A stretch of DNA of 64,000 nt from Ramlibacter sp. PS4R-6 (GCF_037572775.1 NZ_JBBHKA010000001.1:1364001-1428000); one strand, 5' to 3'; shown: positions 17,494 through 26,565, numbered from the stretch's first letter. Program-made: numbers and translations. The notes: generated by a model from the letters alone, not told the origin.

Positions 17494-18609
17494 ATGCGTG
17501 ACCGGCGCGTGAACAACCTGTGGTACCAGAGGCTGGATGCGGCCATCCGGCACCACGGTGGCATGCACAACGCCCACCTGCACCTCGATCGCGTGTACAC
17601 GCTGGACGAGAAATACATGCAGGCGGTGGGCCACCGCATCCTCGACACCTCGCATGTCTCGCTGCACCGCAAGCACAGCCTGATCACCGACCTGCATTCG
17701 GGCGAGGCCTACACCGAAGCCGACTTCTACCGCCGCATCAACGCGGCGCTGGACGAGATGGTCGACTGCAACACGAAGCGCGCCGACACGCTGGTCGATT
17801 GCACGGCCGACGGCCTGGGCATGACAGCGATGCGCTGGATGCAGGACATCAAGAAAAAGCGCGCGCACGAGATCGACCTGCGCCTGGCGGCCTACACGCC
17901 CTTCGGTTTCGACGACACCGACCCCGCCCGCTGGAACCTGATCCTCGAGGCGGTCAAGCACGCCGACTTCGTGGCGGCGCTGCCCGAGGCCGACGAGAAG
18001 TCGACCTACCCGCACAAGATCGGGTACGAGGAACACTGCCGCCGCCTGCTGAAGCTGGCCATGGACAACGGCAAGAGCCTGCACGTGCACACCGACCAGC
18101 GCAACGAGCCCGGCGAACGCGGCACCGAGCGCCTGATCGACGTCGTGCGCGAGTTCGGCCGCCTCGAGGTCGACGGCGAGCCCATGGTGTGGGCCATCCA
18201 CGTCATCTCGCCCTCGACCTACGACGACGCGCGCTTCGAGAAGCTGCTCAAGGACATGGTCGACCTGAACATCGGCGTGATCACCTGCCCGTCGGCGGCG
18301 CTGGGCATGCGCCAGTACCGGCCGATCATGACGCCCACGTACAACTCGATCCCGCGCCTGCTCGAGATGCTGGCCGCCGGCGTGCACGTGCGCATGGGCT
18401 CGGACAACTTCGCCGACACGATGTCGCCCAGCACCACGTCGGACCTGGTCGACGAAGCGTTCGTGCTCTCGGCGGCGCTGCGCTTCTACCACCCGGGCGT
18501 CATCGGCACCATCGCCGCCGGCAAGAAGCTGAGCGACGAGGAGCGTGCCATCGTCAAGGACCACCTCGCCAAGAACGAGGCGGAAATCCAGAAGTTCCTC
18601 GCGCGCTGA
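17494..18609 (+). CDS. Metal-dependent amidohydrolase (cytosine-deaminase-like)
   Basis: 371 residues. The amidohydrolase-superfamily metal ligands are in order: MHNAHLHLDRVYT (H-x-H after strand 1, residues about 24-34), LHVHTDQ (about residue 200), WAIHVIS (about 234) and MGSDNFAD (the strand-8 Asp, about 305). It would hydrolyse a C-N bond in a cyclic amide, amidine or aminated compound in the cytoplasm. It lies 12 bases after the NRPS-like gene, so it may prepare the amine substrate or process the product. The exact substrate cannot be read from sequence. Confidence 0.75.
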   Translation: MRDRRVNNLWYQRLDAAIRHHGGMHNAHLHLDRVYTLDEKYMQAVGHRILDTSHVSLHRKHSLITDLHSGEAYTEADFYRRINAALDEMVDCNTKRADTLVDCTADGLGMTAMRWMQDIKKKRAHEIDLRLAAYTPFGFDDTDPARWNLILEAVKHADFVAALPEADEKSTYPHKIGYEEHCRRLLKLAMDNGKSLHVHTDQRNEPGERGTERLIDVVREFGRLEVDGEPMVWAIHVISPSTYDDARFEKLLKDMVDLNIGVITCPSAALGMRQYRPIMTPTYNSIPRLLEMLAAGVHVRMGSDNFADTMSPSTTSDLVDEAFVLSAALRFYHPGVIGTIAAGKKLSDEERAIVKDHLAKNEAEIQKFLAR

Positions 18610-18643
18610 GCGGCCCCTGCCGCCGGCGGACCGCCGCGCCCCC

Positions 18644-19291
18644 ATGTCCGCCCCCGTCCGCATCGCTCCCCTGGAAGGCGTCGAGGTCCATGTGCTCGAT
18701 GGCGCGCCGCCGCCGGAAGCCCACGCGCTCCTGAGCCCCGAGGAAAGCGAACGCGCCGCGCGCTTGCGCGGCCCGGGCCAGGCGCAGGCCTATGTCTGCG
18801 CGCATGCGGCGCTGCGCCGCCTGCTGGCGCAACGCACGCGCCGCGACGCGCGCGAGCTGCGTTTCACCAACGGGCCGAAAGGCAAGCCGGCGCTGGACGA
18901 TGCGCCGGGCGTGCACTTCAGCATCTCCTACCGCGCCGGCTGCGCGGCCGTGGCCATCGCGACGCGCCCGGTCGGCGTGGACGTGGAACGCGTCGATGCC
19001 GCCATCGACGCCACCGGCATCGCGCAGCGCTTCTTCACCCGCGACGAGCAGGCATGGCTGGCCGCCGCGCGCGAGCCGCAGGCCTTCTTCGCGCTGTGGA
19101 CGCGCAAGGAGGCGCTGGTCAAGGCCGCCGGCGTCGGCATCGACGGCATGGGACGCGCGGCGGCGCAGGGCGAAACGGCCCGCATCGGCGACGAAACGGG
19201 GCGCGAGCGCCACTACCGTATCCTCCAGCTGGATGCGATGCCCGGCTACGCGCTCGCGCTGGCCGTCGAAGAACAAGGAAACGAACCATGA
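18644..19291 (+). CDS. Sfp-type 4'-phosphopantetheinyl transferase
   Basis: 215 residues from ATG 18644. It has the two hallmark motifs: GVDVE at 111-115 (Mg and CoA binding) and W152-T-R-K-E-A-L-V-K160 near the C-terminal third, preceded by FFALWT. The enzyme transfers 4'-phosphopantetheine from CoA to the conserved Ser of carrier domains. The obvious clients are Ser 554 and Ser 645 in the two megaenzymes upstream. The last codons overlap the next ATG by four bases (ATGA), so translation is coupled to the UDP-glucose dehydrogenase gene. Confidence 0.9.
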   Translation: MSAPVRIAPLEGVEVHVLDGAPPPEAHALLSPEESERAARLRGPGQAQAYVCAHAALRRLLAQRTRRDARELRFTNGPKGKPALDDAPGVHFSISYRAGCAAVAIATRPVGVDVERVDAAIDATGIAQRFFTRDEQAWLAAAREPQAFFALWTRKEALVKAAGVGIDGMGRAAAQGETARIGDETGRERHYRILQLDAMPGYALALAVEEQGNEP

Positions 19292-20610
19292 AGCTCACCA
19301 TCGTCGGGACCGGTTACGTCGGGCTGGTGACGGGCGCGTGCCTGGCCGAAGTGGGCAACGACGTGCTGTGCCTGGACCTCGACCCGCGCAAGATCGAGAT
19401 GCTCAACGCGGGCGGCATCCCGATCCACGAGCCGGGCCTGGAGGAAATGGTCCGCCGCAACGTTGCCGCGGGGCGGCTGTCGTTCACCACCGACGTCGTG
19501 AAATCCGTCGCCTTCGCCGATGTGCAGTTCATCGCCGTGGGCACACCACCCGGCGAGGACGGCTCGGCCGACCTGAGCCATGTCGTCGCCGCAGCGCGCG
19601 CGATCGCGCAGCACATGGACGGCTTCCGCCTCATCGTCGACAAGTCCACCGTCCCCGTGGGCACCGCCGACAAGGTGCGTTCCGAAGTCGCGCGTGTTCT
19701 CGGCGAGCGCGGCGCGAAGCACGAATTCGCCGTCGCCTCCAACCCCGAGTTCCTGAAGGAAGGCGCGGCGGTCGAGGACTTCATGAAACCCGACCGCATC
19801 GTGATCGGCACGGACTCGGATCACGCCGCGCAGCTGCTGCGCGAGCTGTATGCGCCGTTCCAGCGCAACCACGACCGCATCGTGCAGATGGACATCCGCT
19901 CGGCGGAGCTGACGAAGTACGCCGCCAACGCGATGCTGGCCACGCGCATCTCGTTCATGAACGAGATGGCGCTGCTCGCCGAGCGCGTGGGTGCCGACAT
20001 CGAGGCGGTGCGCAAGGGCATCGGTTCCGATCCGCGCATCGGCTACCACTTCCTCTACGCCGGCTGCGGCTACGGCGGCTCGTGCTTCCCCAAGGACGTG
20101 CAGGCGCTGGTGCGCACGGCGCACGACGACGCAGGCCTCGAGCTGAAGGTGATGACCGCCGTGCGTGCGGCCAACGAGGCGCAGAAGCTCGTGCTGTCCG
20201 CCAAGGTGAAGCAGCGCTTCGGCGACAAGCTCGCCGGCCGCACGTTCGCGCTGTGGGGCCTGGCCTTCAAGCCCAACACCGACGACATGCGCGAGGCCCC
20301 CAGCCGCACCATCGTCAAGGAACTGGTCGATGCCGGCGCGCAGGTGCGCGCCTACGACCCGGTGGCGCTGGACGAGGCGCGCAAGGCCTTCGCCGGCCAG
20401 AAAGGCATCGCCTTCGCCGAGAGCGCGATGGACGCGCTTGAGGGTGCCGACGCGCTGGTGATCGCCACCGAATGGAAGGAATTCCGCAGCCCCGACTTCG
20501 AGGCGATCGCGTCCGCGCTGAAGCAGCCCGTGATCTTCGACGGCCGCAACCTGTACGAGCCCGCTGCGGTGCGAGCGCGCGGCTTCGAATACCACGGCAT
20601 CGGGCGCTGA
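19288..20610 (+). CDS. ugd: UDP-glucose 6-dehydrogenase
   Basis: 440 residues. The N-terminal Rossmann motif [18 protein letters not shown] binds NAD. The catalytic Cys is C266 in [10 protein letters not shown]. The C-terminal UDP-binding domain contains [20 protein letters not shown]. It oxidises UDP-glucose to UDP-glucuronate with two NAD. The next gene, an epimerase, would use that product. ATG 19288 is inside the stop of the phosphopantetheinyl transferase gene. The length and motifs are normal for the family. Confidence 0.95.
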   Translation: MKLTIVGTGYVGLVTGACLAEVGNDVLCLDLDPRKIEMLNAGGIPIHEPGLEEMVRRNVAAGRLSFTTDVVKSVAFADVQFIAVGTPPGEDGSADLSHVVAAARAIAQHMDGFRLIVDKSTVPVGTADKVRSEVARVLGERGAKHEFAVASNPEFLKEGAAVEDFMKPDRIVIGTDSDHAAQLLRELYAPFQRNHDRIVQMDIRSAELTKYAANAMLATRISFMNEMALLAERVGADIEAVRKGIGSDPRIGYHFLYAGCGYGGSCFPKDVQALVRTAHDDAGLELKVMTAVRAANEAQKLVLSAKVKQRFGDKLAGRTFALWGLAFKPNTDDMREAPSRTIVKELVDAGAQVRAYDPVALDEARKAFAGQKGIAFAESAMDALEGADALVIATEWKEFRSPDFEAIASALKQPVIFDGRNLYEPAAVRARGFEYHGIGR

Positions 20611-20611
20611 C

Positions 20612-21592
20612 ATGAAAGTGCTGGTCACCGGCGCGGCGGGCTTCATCGGCATGTACGTCGCCGAAAGGCTGCTCGCGCGCGGCGACGAGGTGGTCGGCAT
20701 CGACAACCTGAACGACTACTACGACCCGCAGCTCAAGCGCGACCGCCTGGCGCGCCTGCAGCCGCAGCGCGGCTTCACGTTCCTGCCCGTCGACATCGCC
20801 GACCGCCACGCGATGGCCGCGCTCTTCGCCTCCGGCGGCTTCGACCGCGTCGTGCACCTCGCCGCGCAGGCCGGCGTGCGCTACTCGCTGAAGAACCCGC
20901 AGGCCTACGCCCAGGCCAACCTGGTCGGCTTCCTGAACATCCTGGAAGGCTGCCGCCACGCACGCATCGCGCACCTCGTCTACGCCAGCAGTTCCAGCGT
21001 CTACGGCGGCAACACCAAGATGCCGTTCTCCGAAAGCGACCCGGTCGACCACCCGGTGAGCCTGTACGCGGCCACCAAGAAGTCCAACGAGCTGATGGCG
21101 CATGCGTACGCGCACCTGTACGGCTTTCCCGCGACGGGGCTGCGCTTCTTCACCGTGTACGGCCCCTGGGGCCGCCCGGACATGGCGTACTACTCGTTCA
21201 CCGAGGCCATCCTGCAGGGCCGCGCCATCGACGTCTTCAACCACGGCGACATGAAGCGCGACTTCACCTACATCGACGACATCGTCGAAGGCGTGGTGCG
21301 CGTGCTGGACCGCGTGCCCGACGCGAAGGCCGGCGAATCGCTGCACCACGTCTTCAACATCGGCCACCACGAGCCGGTGGCGCTGATGGAATTCATCGCG
21401 ACGCTGGAAAGGCACCTGGGCCGCCAGGCGCAGGTGCGCATGCTGCCCATGCAGCCGGGCGACGTGCCGGCCACCTACGCCGACGTCGACGCGCTCGCGG
21501 CCTGGGTGGGCTTCCGCCCCAGCACCTCGCTCGACGAAGGGCTGGCGCGCTTCACGCGCTGGTACCGCGACTACAAGGGGCCGAAGCAGTGA
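20612..21592 (+). CDS. NAD-dependent epimerase, probably UDP-glucuronate 4-epimerase
   Basis: 326 residues, extended short-chain dehydrogenase fold. GAAGFIGMYVAERLL binds NAD; SSSSVYGG and Y152-A-A-T-K156 are the catalytic Ser region and Tyr-x3-Lys pair. The NLNDYYDPQLKRDRL insert and the GPWGRPDMAYYSF segment are typical of UDP-glucuronate 4-epimerases, which make UDP-galacturonate. The position one base after ugd supports this substrate. Other nucleotide-sugar epimerase activities cannot be excluded. The uronate sugar produced is a reasonable acceptor or building block for the sulfated product of this operon. Confidence 0.85.
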   Translation: MKVLVTGAAGFIGMYVAERLLARGDEVVGIDNLNDYYDPQLKRDRLARLQPQRGFTFLPVDIADRHAMAALFASGGFDRVVHLAAQAGVRYSLKNPQAYAQANLVGFLNILEGCRHARIAHLVYASSSSVYGGNTKMPFSESDPVDHPVSLYAATKKSNELMAHAYAHLYGFPATGLRFFTVYGPWGRPDMAYYSFTEAILQGRAIDVFNHGDMKRDFTYIDDIVEGVVRVLDRVPDAKAGESLHHVFNIGHHEPVALMEFIATLERHLGRQAQVRMLPMQPGDVPATYADVDALAAWVGFRPSTSLDEGLARFTRWYRDYKGPKQ

Positions 21593-22386
21593 ATGCGATC
21601 ACGCAACGCGAGCTCGACGTGCTGTGCGGCATCGCCGAAGCCGCCGGCCGCGAAATCATGGCGGTGTACGAGTCGGGCGACTTCGACGCGACGCGCAAGG
21701 ACGACGAGTCGCCGCTGACGGCGGCCGACCTGCGCGCCGACGCGGTCATCCGCGCGGGCCTAGAGCGCGCGTTCCCCGGCGTGTTCATCCTGTCCGAGGA
21801 ATCGCGCTCGGCGGCGCACGCGACGCTGCCTTCGGCGTTCCTGCTGGTCGACCCGCTGGACGGCACCAAGGAATTCCTCAAGCGCAACGGCGAGTTCACG
21901 GTGAACATCGCGGTGGTGAGGGACGGCGTGCCCATCGCCGGCGTCGTGCAGGCGCCGGCGCTCGGCGAGCTGTTCTACGGCGCGAAAGGGGTGGGTGCGT
22001 GGAAGCGGACGAACGGCGCGCCCCAGGCCATCCACGTGAGCGCTTGCGAACCCACGCAGCCCCTGCGGGTGCTGGGGAGCCGCTCGCATGGCAGCGACGC
22101 CATGGAGCGCTGGCTCGATGCGCTGGGGCGCGAACACCAGTTCCTCGCGGCGGGCAGCTCGCTCAAGTTCCTGCGCATCGCCGAGGGCGCCGCCGACGCC
22201 TACCCCCGCATGGGACCCACCTCGCAGTGGGACACGGCGGCCGGGCAGGCGGTGCTGGAGGCGGCCGGCGGGGCGGTCCACGACCCGGTGGGCCAGCCCC
22301 TGCGCTACGGGCTGGACCGGCCCATCCTGAACCCCAATTTCCTGGCCACCGGCGACCCCCGGCTCGCCCTGCCGCCCATTACCTGA
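21589..22386 (+). CDS. cysQ: 3'(2'),5'-bisphosphate (PAP) nucleotidase, CysQ-like
   Basis: 265 residues, start GTG 21589, overlapping the epimerase stop (GTGA). It has the inositol-monophosphatase-fold metal motifs: SEES near residue 65, DPLDGTKEFLKRNGEFTVNIA near residue 85 and the C-terminal SQWDTAAGQAVLEAAGG. CysQ removes the 3'-phosphate of PAP, the by-product of every PAPS-dependent sulfotransferase. Its presence in the same run as two sulfotransferase genes and next to a third supports real sulfation by this operon. A housekeeping copy may exist elsewhere in the genome. Confidence 0.9.
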   Translation: MNAITQRELDVLCGIAEAAGREIMAVYESGDFDATRKDDESPLTAADLRADAVIRAGLERAFPGVFILSEESRSAAHATLPSAFLLVDPLDGTKEFLKRNGEFTVNIAVVRDGVPIAGVVQAPALGELFYGAKGVGAWKRTNGAPQAIHVSACEPTQPLRVLGSRSHGSDAMERWLDALGREHQFLAAGSSLKFLRIAEGAADAYPRMGPTSQWDTAAGQAVLEAAGGAVHDPVGQPLRYGLDRPILNPNFLATGDPRLALPPIT

Positions 22387-22400
22387 GGCCGTTGTAGGGG

Positions 22401-22459
22401 TTCATATAGGAGAATTCATATAGGACGCTAGAATCCGCCTCCTATATGAATAGCGTCCT
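22401..22459 (+). repeat. Direct and inverted repeats spanning the start of the TnpB-like gene
   Basis: TTCATATAGGA occurs at 22401-22411 and 22415-22425, and its reverse complement TCCTATATGAA at 22440-22450. A second, overlapping pair is AGGACGCTA (22422-22430) with TAGCGTCCT (22451-22459). The ATG at 22446 lies in the third copy. TAGAAT at 22429-22434 is -10-like and would start transcription about five bases before the ATG, giving a nearly leaderless mRNA. This AT-rich island differs sharply from its surroundings. An operator or a start-codon-sequestering hairpin are both possible. Confidence 0.75.
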
Positions 22460-23051
22460 GCGTGTCACCCTGAACCCGGCGCCCGAGCAGTCGGCCCGGC
22501 TGGAGGCCTTGCAGGAGGCGTTCGCCAAGGCCTGCAACAGCATCGCACCGCTGGTGCAAGCCAGCCGGGTGTGGAACCGCGTGGCGCTGCACCACCTGGC
22601 CTACCGGGGCCTGCGGCAAGCCTTCCCGAACATCGGCTCGCAGATGGCGTGCAACGTGATCTATTCGGTCTCGCGCGCCTGCCGCATCGTCTACCAGCAC
22701 CCCGACAGCCCCTTCAACCTCCAGCGCCTGGGCGACAAGCCGCTGCCGCTGGTGCAGTTCGACAAATCCTCGCCCGTGTATTTCGACCGCCATACGCTCA
22801 GTCTCCGCGACGGCACGCTCTCGATGTACACGCTGGACGGCCGGATGCGTTTCCAGGTGGCGCTCACGCCACAGGACGAGGAGCGCTTCCGCAACGAGAA
22901 GGTGCGCGAGATCGTGCTCGCGCGCCCGCTCGGCCAGGGACGCAGCTTCGAGCTGGCGTTCCACTTCTCGCAGGAGGGCGAAGTCGCGGCCCCCATCCCG
23001 GCGCCTTCCGCGGCGCTTCCCGTCTACCTCCGCGTCGAAAGCGCAGCATGA
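22446..23051 (+). CDS. TnpB-like N-terminal (RuvC-less) protein
   Basis: 201 residues. By eye it follows the N-terminal half of IS200/IS605 TnpB proteins: LNPAPEQSARLEALQEAF, the AKACNSIAP stretch, RGLRQAFP then SQMACNVIYSVSRA, and the strand pair DRHTLSLRDGTLSMYTLDGRMR that lies before the RuvC domain. It then ends, after a short Pro/Ala tail, about where RuvC-I should begin. The catalytic Asp/Glu residues and zinc ribbon are absent. The stop overlaps the ABC exporter ATG by four bases, so it is embedded in the operon and not debris. A nucleic-acid-binding regulator derived from TnpB is possible; no function is shown. Confidence 0.6.
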   Translation: MNSVLRVTLNPAPEQSARLEALQEAFAKACNSIAPLVQASRVWNRVALHHLAYRGLRQAFPNIGSQMACNVIYSVSRACRIVYQHPDSPFNLQRLGDKPLPLVQFDKSSPVYFDRHTLSLRDGTLSMYTLDGRMRFQVALTPQDEERFRNEKVREIVLARPLGQGRSFELAFHFSQEGEVAAPIPAPSAALPVYLRVESAA

Positions 23052-24805
23052 GCCCCAACAAGTCCCAGGAACTGCGCGAAGCCTTCGACGCGACCCGGCC
23101 CTACCTGCGCCGCGCGGGCGTGTTCAGCGTCGCCGCCGGCCTGCTGTCGCTGTCTTCCAGCGCGTACATGCTGTCGGTGTACGACCGCGTGCTCACCAGC
23201 CGCAGCATCCTCACGCTCGGGATGCTGCTGCTCGCGGTGCTCGCGGCGTACGCGGTGCTCGAGGTCGTGGAGTGGGCGCGCGGCGAGATCCTGCACGAGG
23301 CCGGCGAAGCCTTCGAGCGCAGCCTGGCCCGCCGCGTGTTCGACGTGATGTTCACGATCAACCTGCAGCGGCCCGGCTCGCCCACCGCCCAGCCGCTGGC
23401 CGACCTGAAGACCCTGCGCGACGCCTACAGCTCGCCGGTCTCGTCGGCGTCGATGGAAGCGCCGGTCGCGCTCGTGTACCTGGTGCTGATCTTCGCCATC
23501 AGCCCCGTGCTGGGTTGGGTGGCCGTCGTCGGCGCGGTGCTGCAGACCGGCATCGGCTGGATGAACGAGCGCAGCACGCGCCCGTCGCTGGTCGCATCGC
23601 AGCGCGAGTCGATGGCCGCGCAGCAGTACGCCGACGGCACGCTGCGCAACGCCGAAGTGATCGAGGCGATGGGCATGCTGCCCGACGTGCACCAGCGCTG
23701 GCAGAAGAAGCAGCGCCAGTTCCTGGACCTGCAGGCCGTGGCGTCGACCAACGCCGGCAAGTACCAGGCCATCACCAAGTTCGTGCAGATGACGCTGAGC
23801 TCCGCGCTGCTGGGGCTGGCCGCATGGCTGATGCTGCACGACTCGCTCAACGGCGGCGGCGCCATGCTGGTGATCTCCTCGATCCTCGGCGCGCGCATGC
23901 TGCAGCCGCTGGTGCAGATCGTCACGCAGTGGCGCACCGTGGTGCTCGCGCGCGACGCATGGACCCGCCTGTCGGAACTGCTCGACGCCAAGCCGGCCCG
24001 CGGCCCGTCGATGTCGCTGCCGCCGCCCAAGGGCATGCTGACGGTGGAACAGGTCACGGCCGGCGCGCCCGGCATGCAGGCCGCCATCCTGCGCAACGTC
24101 TCGTTCGGCCTCGCCTCGGGGCAGGTGCTCGCCGTGGTCGGGCCCTCCGCATCCGGCAAGACGACGCTGGCGCGCCTGCTGGTGGGCATCTGGCCCGCGG
24201 CCGCCGGCAAGGTGCGGCTGGACGGGGCGGATGTCTTCGGCTGGGACAAGGCCGAACTCGGCCCGTACGTCGGCTACCTGCCGCAGGACGTCGAGCTGTT
24301 CGAAGGCACGCTCGCCGAAAACATCGCGCGCTTCGGCGCGGTGGACATGGAGAAGGTCGAAGCCGCCGCGCGCTCCGTCGGGCTGCACGACCTGATCACG
24401 CAATTGCCCGGCGGCTACGACAGCCCCATCGGCGACGACGGCGCGATGCTCTCCGGCGGCCAGCGCCAGCGCGTCGCGCTGGCCCGGGCTCTGTACGGCG
24501 ACCCGGCGCTGGTGGTGCTGGACGAACCCAATTCGAGCCTGGACGAATCGGGCGATGCCGCCCTCGCTTCGGCCATCCGCGGCCTGAAGGAGCGCGGCAC
24601 GACCTTCGTGATCATGACCCACCGCACCAGCGTGCTCGCGGTGGCCGACCGCATGCTGGTCCTGCACGACGGCGTCGCGCAGGCCTTCGGTCCGCGCGAC
24701 GAGGTGCTCGCCGCGCTCGCGAAGGCCGCGGCCGCCGGCAAGGCGAAGGCGGCCGAGGCCGCAGCGGCCGGCGCAGCCCTTCCCGCAACCCCCGCGCGTG
24801 CCTGA
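23048..24805 (+). CDS. Type I secretion ABC permease/ATPase (PrtD-type), first copy
   Basis: 585 residues. The N-terminal half has the membrane helices (VFSVAAGLLSLSSSAYMLSVYDRVL and further segments to about 320). The nucleotide-binding domain has Walker A GPSASGKT at 365-372, the LSGGQRQR signature, Walker B LVVLDEP and the H-loop MTHR, so it looks catalytically complete. There is no C39 peptidase domain, and it ends in an Ala/Lys-rich tail. It energises export of unfolded substrates with HlyD and TolC. It is followed after eight bases by a second ABC gene, so a heterodimer is plausible. Likely substrates are the DUF4214 proteins at 4013 and 29331. Confidence 0.9.
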   Translation: MSPNKSQELREAFDATRPYLRRAGVFSVAAGLLSLSSSAYMLSVYDRVLTSRSILTLGMLLLAVLAAYAVLEVVEWARGEILHEAGEAFERSLARRVFDVMFTINLQRPGSPTAQPLADLKTLRDAYSSPVSSASMEAPVALVYLVLIFAISPVLGWVAVVGAVLQTGIGWMNERSTRPSLVASQRESMAAQQYADGTLRNAEVIEAMGMLPDVHQRWQKKQRQFLDLQAVASTNAGKYQAITKFVQMTLSSALLGLAAWLMLHDSLNGGGAMLVISSILGARMLQPLVQIVTQWRTVVLARDAWTRLSELLDAKPARGPSMSLPPPKGMLTVEQVTAGAPGMQAAILRNVSFGLASGQVLAVVGPSASGKTTLARLLVGIWPAAAGKVRLDGADVFGWDKAELGPYVGYLPQDVELFEGTLAENIARFGAVDMEKVEAAARSVGLHDLITQLPGGYDSPIGDDGAMLSGGQRQRVALARALYGDPALVVLDEPNSSLDESGDAALASAIRGLKERGTTFVIMTHRTSVLAVADRMLVLHDGVAQAFGPRDEVLAALAKAAAAGKAKAAEAAAAGAALPATPARA

Positions 24806-24813
24806 GGACGACC

Positions 24814-26535
24814 ATGAAGACACCCGCTTTCTTCCAGCGCAGCGAACTCGCCGCCTCCCTGTGGAACTTCCGCCGCGAGTTCTGGGTGGTGGGCCTGTGC
24901 AGCTTCGTCGCCAACCTGCTGATGCTCGCGCCCACGCTGTACATGATGCAGGTCTACGACCGCGTCCTGGCCAGCCGCAACGAGCTCACGCTGCTCGCGA
25001 TCTCGCTCATCACGCTGTTCTTCTTCGTGCTGATGGCGATCGCCGAGTGGTCGCGCTCGCAGATCCTGATCCACGCCGGCATCCGCTTCGACGAACGCCT
25101 GAGCTCGCGCGTGTTCAATTCCAGCTTCGAGACCTACCTCGAAGGCTCCAGCAGCGGCCCGACGCGCGCGTTCACCGACCTGCTGCAGATCCGCCAGATG
25201 CTCACGGGGCAGACGCTCTTCACGCTGTTCGACGTGCCGTGGACGCCCATCTACATCGCCGTGATGTACCTCGTGCACCCGCTGCTCGGGTGGGTGGCGA
25301 TCGTGTTCGCCATCATCCAGGGCCTGGTGGCGTGGTTCGGCCACGCGCGCACCGTCAAGCCCACGCAGGACGCTGCCCAGGCGGCCACCGGCGTGCAGAT
25401 GTACCTGAAGAGCAAGCTGCGCAACATCGAGGTGATCGAGTCGATGGGCATGCTGGGCGCGCTGCGCAAGCGCTGGCAGGCGTGGCAGGACGAGTTCAAC
25501 GTGAAGCACGGGCACGCATCGGCGGTCAACCATCGCGCCACGGCGCTGAGCAAGTTCGCGCGCTATGTGCAGCAGTCCGTCGGCCTAGCGGCCGGCGCGC
25601 TGCTGGTGGCGAACGGCGAACTGTCGCCCGGCGGCATGATCGCCTGTAACCTGCTGATGAACCGCGCGCTGTCGCCGATCGACTCGCTGGTGCAGTCCTG
25701 GCGCAGCTTCGCCAATGCGCGCGACGCCTTCCTGCGCCTGGAGACGCTGCTGACCGGCTACCCGGAGCGCGAGGTTCCGCTGCGCGGCGAGGCGCCGACC
25801 GGCGAAGTCGTCCTGCGCGGCGCGGTGGCCGATGCGCCCGGCCGCAAGGAGCCGATCCTCAAGGGCGTGGACCTGTCGGTCCGCCCGGGCGAGGTGGTGG
25901 TGGTCATGGGTCCCTCGGGCTCGGGCAAGTCGACGCTGGCTCGCGTGATCACCGGCATCTGGCCGCACGTCACGGGCGAGGTGCAGCTGGGCGGCGTGCC
26001 GCTCGCGCAGTGGAACCGCGTCGAGCTCGGGCCGCACATCGGCTACCTGCCGCAGGACATCGAACTCTTCGAAGGCAGCATCGCCGAGAACATCAGCCGC
26101 ATGGGCGAGCTCGACTCGGAGAAGGTCATCGAAGCCGCCCGCATCGCCGGCCTGCACGAGATGATCCTGCGCTTCCCGCAAGGCTACGACACGCCGGTGG
26201 GCGCCGCCGGGCGCATGCTCTCGGGCGGCCAGCGCCAGCGCATCGGCCTCGCGCGCGCCGTCTACGGCAACCCGTCGCTGGTCGTGCTCGACGAACCGAA
26301 TGCCAACCTCGACGAAGCCGGCGAGGGCGCACTGGCCCGCGCCGTGCAGCAGCTCAAGGCCGCGGGCAAGGCGGTCATCCTCATCACCCACCGCCCCTCG
26401 GCGATCGCGCTGGCCGACCGCATCGTGCTGGTCCAGGACGGCACGATCCGCGCCGACGGCCCGCGCGACGCGGTGCTCGCATCGCTGCGCCCCGCGCAGG
26501 CCCCCGCCCGGCTGGCGAACCCGCAGCCCGCCTGA
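24814..26535 (+). CDS. Type I secretion ABC permease/ATPase (PrtD-type), second copy
   Basis: 574 residues, homologous to the preceding protein throughout. It has membrane segments from FWVVGLCSFVANLLMLAP, then Walker A GPSGSGKS at 366-373, LSGGQRQR, Walker B LVVLDEPNANLD and an ITHR H-loop. All catalytic residues are present, so neither copy is a degenerate half. Type I systems normally have one ABC gene. Two intact tandem copies with one HlyD and one TolC suggest either a heterodimeric exporter or two homodimers with different clients. Confidence 0.9.
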   Translation: MKTPAFFQRSELAASLWNFRREFWVVGLCSFVANLLMLAPTLYMMQVYDRVLASRNELTLLAISLITLFFFVLMAIAEWSRSQILIHAGIRFDERLSSRVFNSSFETYLEGSSSGPTRAFTDLLQIRQMLTGQTLFTLFDVPWTPIYIAVMYLVHPLLGWVAIVFAIIQGLVAWFGHARTVKPTQDAAQAATGVQMYLKSKLRNIEVIESMGMLGALRKRWQAWQDEFNVKHGHASAVNHRATALSKFARYVQQSVGLAAGALLVANGELSPGGMIACNLLMNRALSPIDSLVQSWRSFANARDAFLRLETLLTGYPEREVPLRGEAPTGEVVLRGAVADAPGRKEPILKGVDLSVRPGEVVVVMGPSGSGKSTLARVITGIWPHVTGEVQLGGVPLAQWNRVELGPHIGYLPQDIELFEGSIAENISRMGELDSEKVIEAARIAGLHEMILRFPQGYDTPVGAAGRMLSGGQRQRIGLARAVYGNPSLVVLDEPNANLDEAGEGALARAVQQLKAAGKAVILITHRPSAIALADRIVLVQDGTIRADGPRDAVLASLRPAQAPARLANPQPA

Positions 26536-26565
26536 TCTCCCACCGAACCGAAACAGTCCCCAGCC

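Noticed and set aside
22387..23060. An active IS200/IS605 insertion at the TnpB-like gene
   Set aside because: There is no tnpA, no RuvC/zinc-ribbon half and no visible right-end structure. The gene's stop overlaps the exporter ATG, so the frame is part of the operon.
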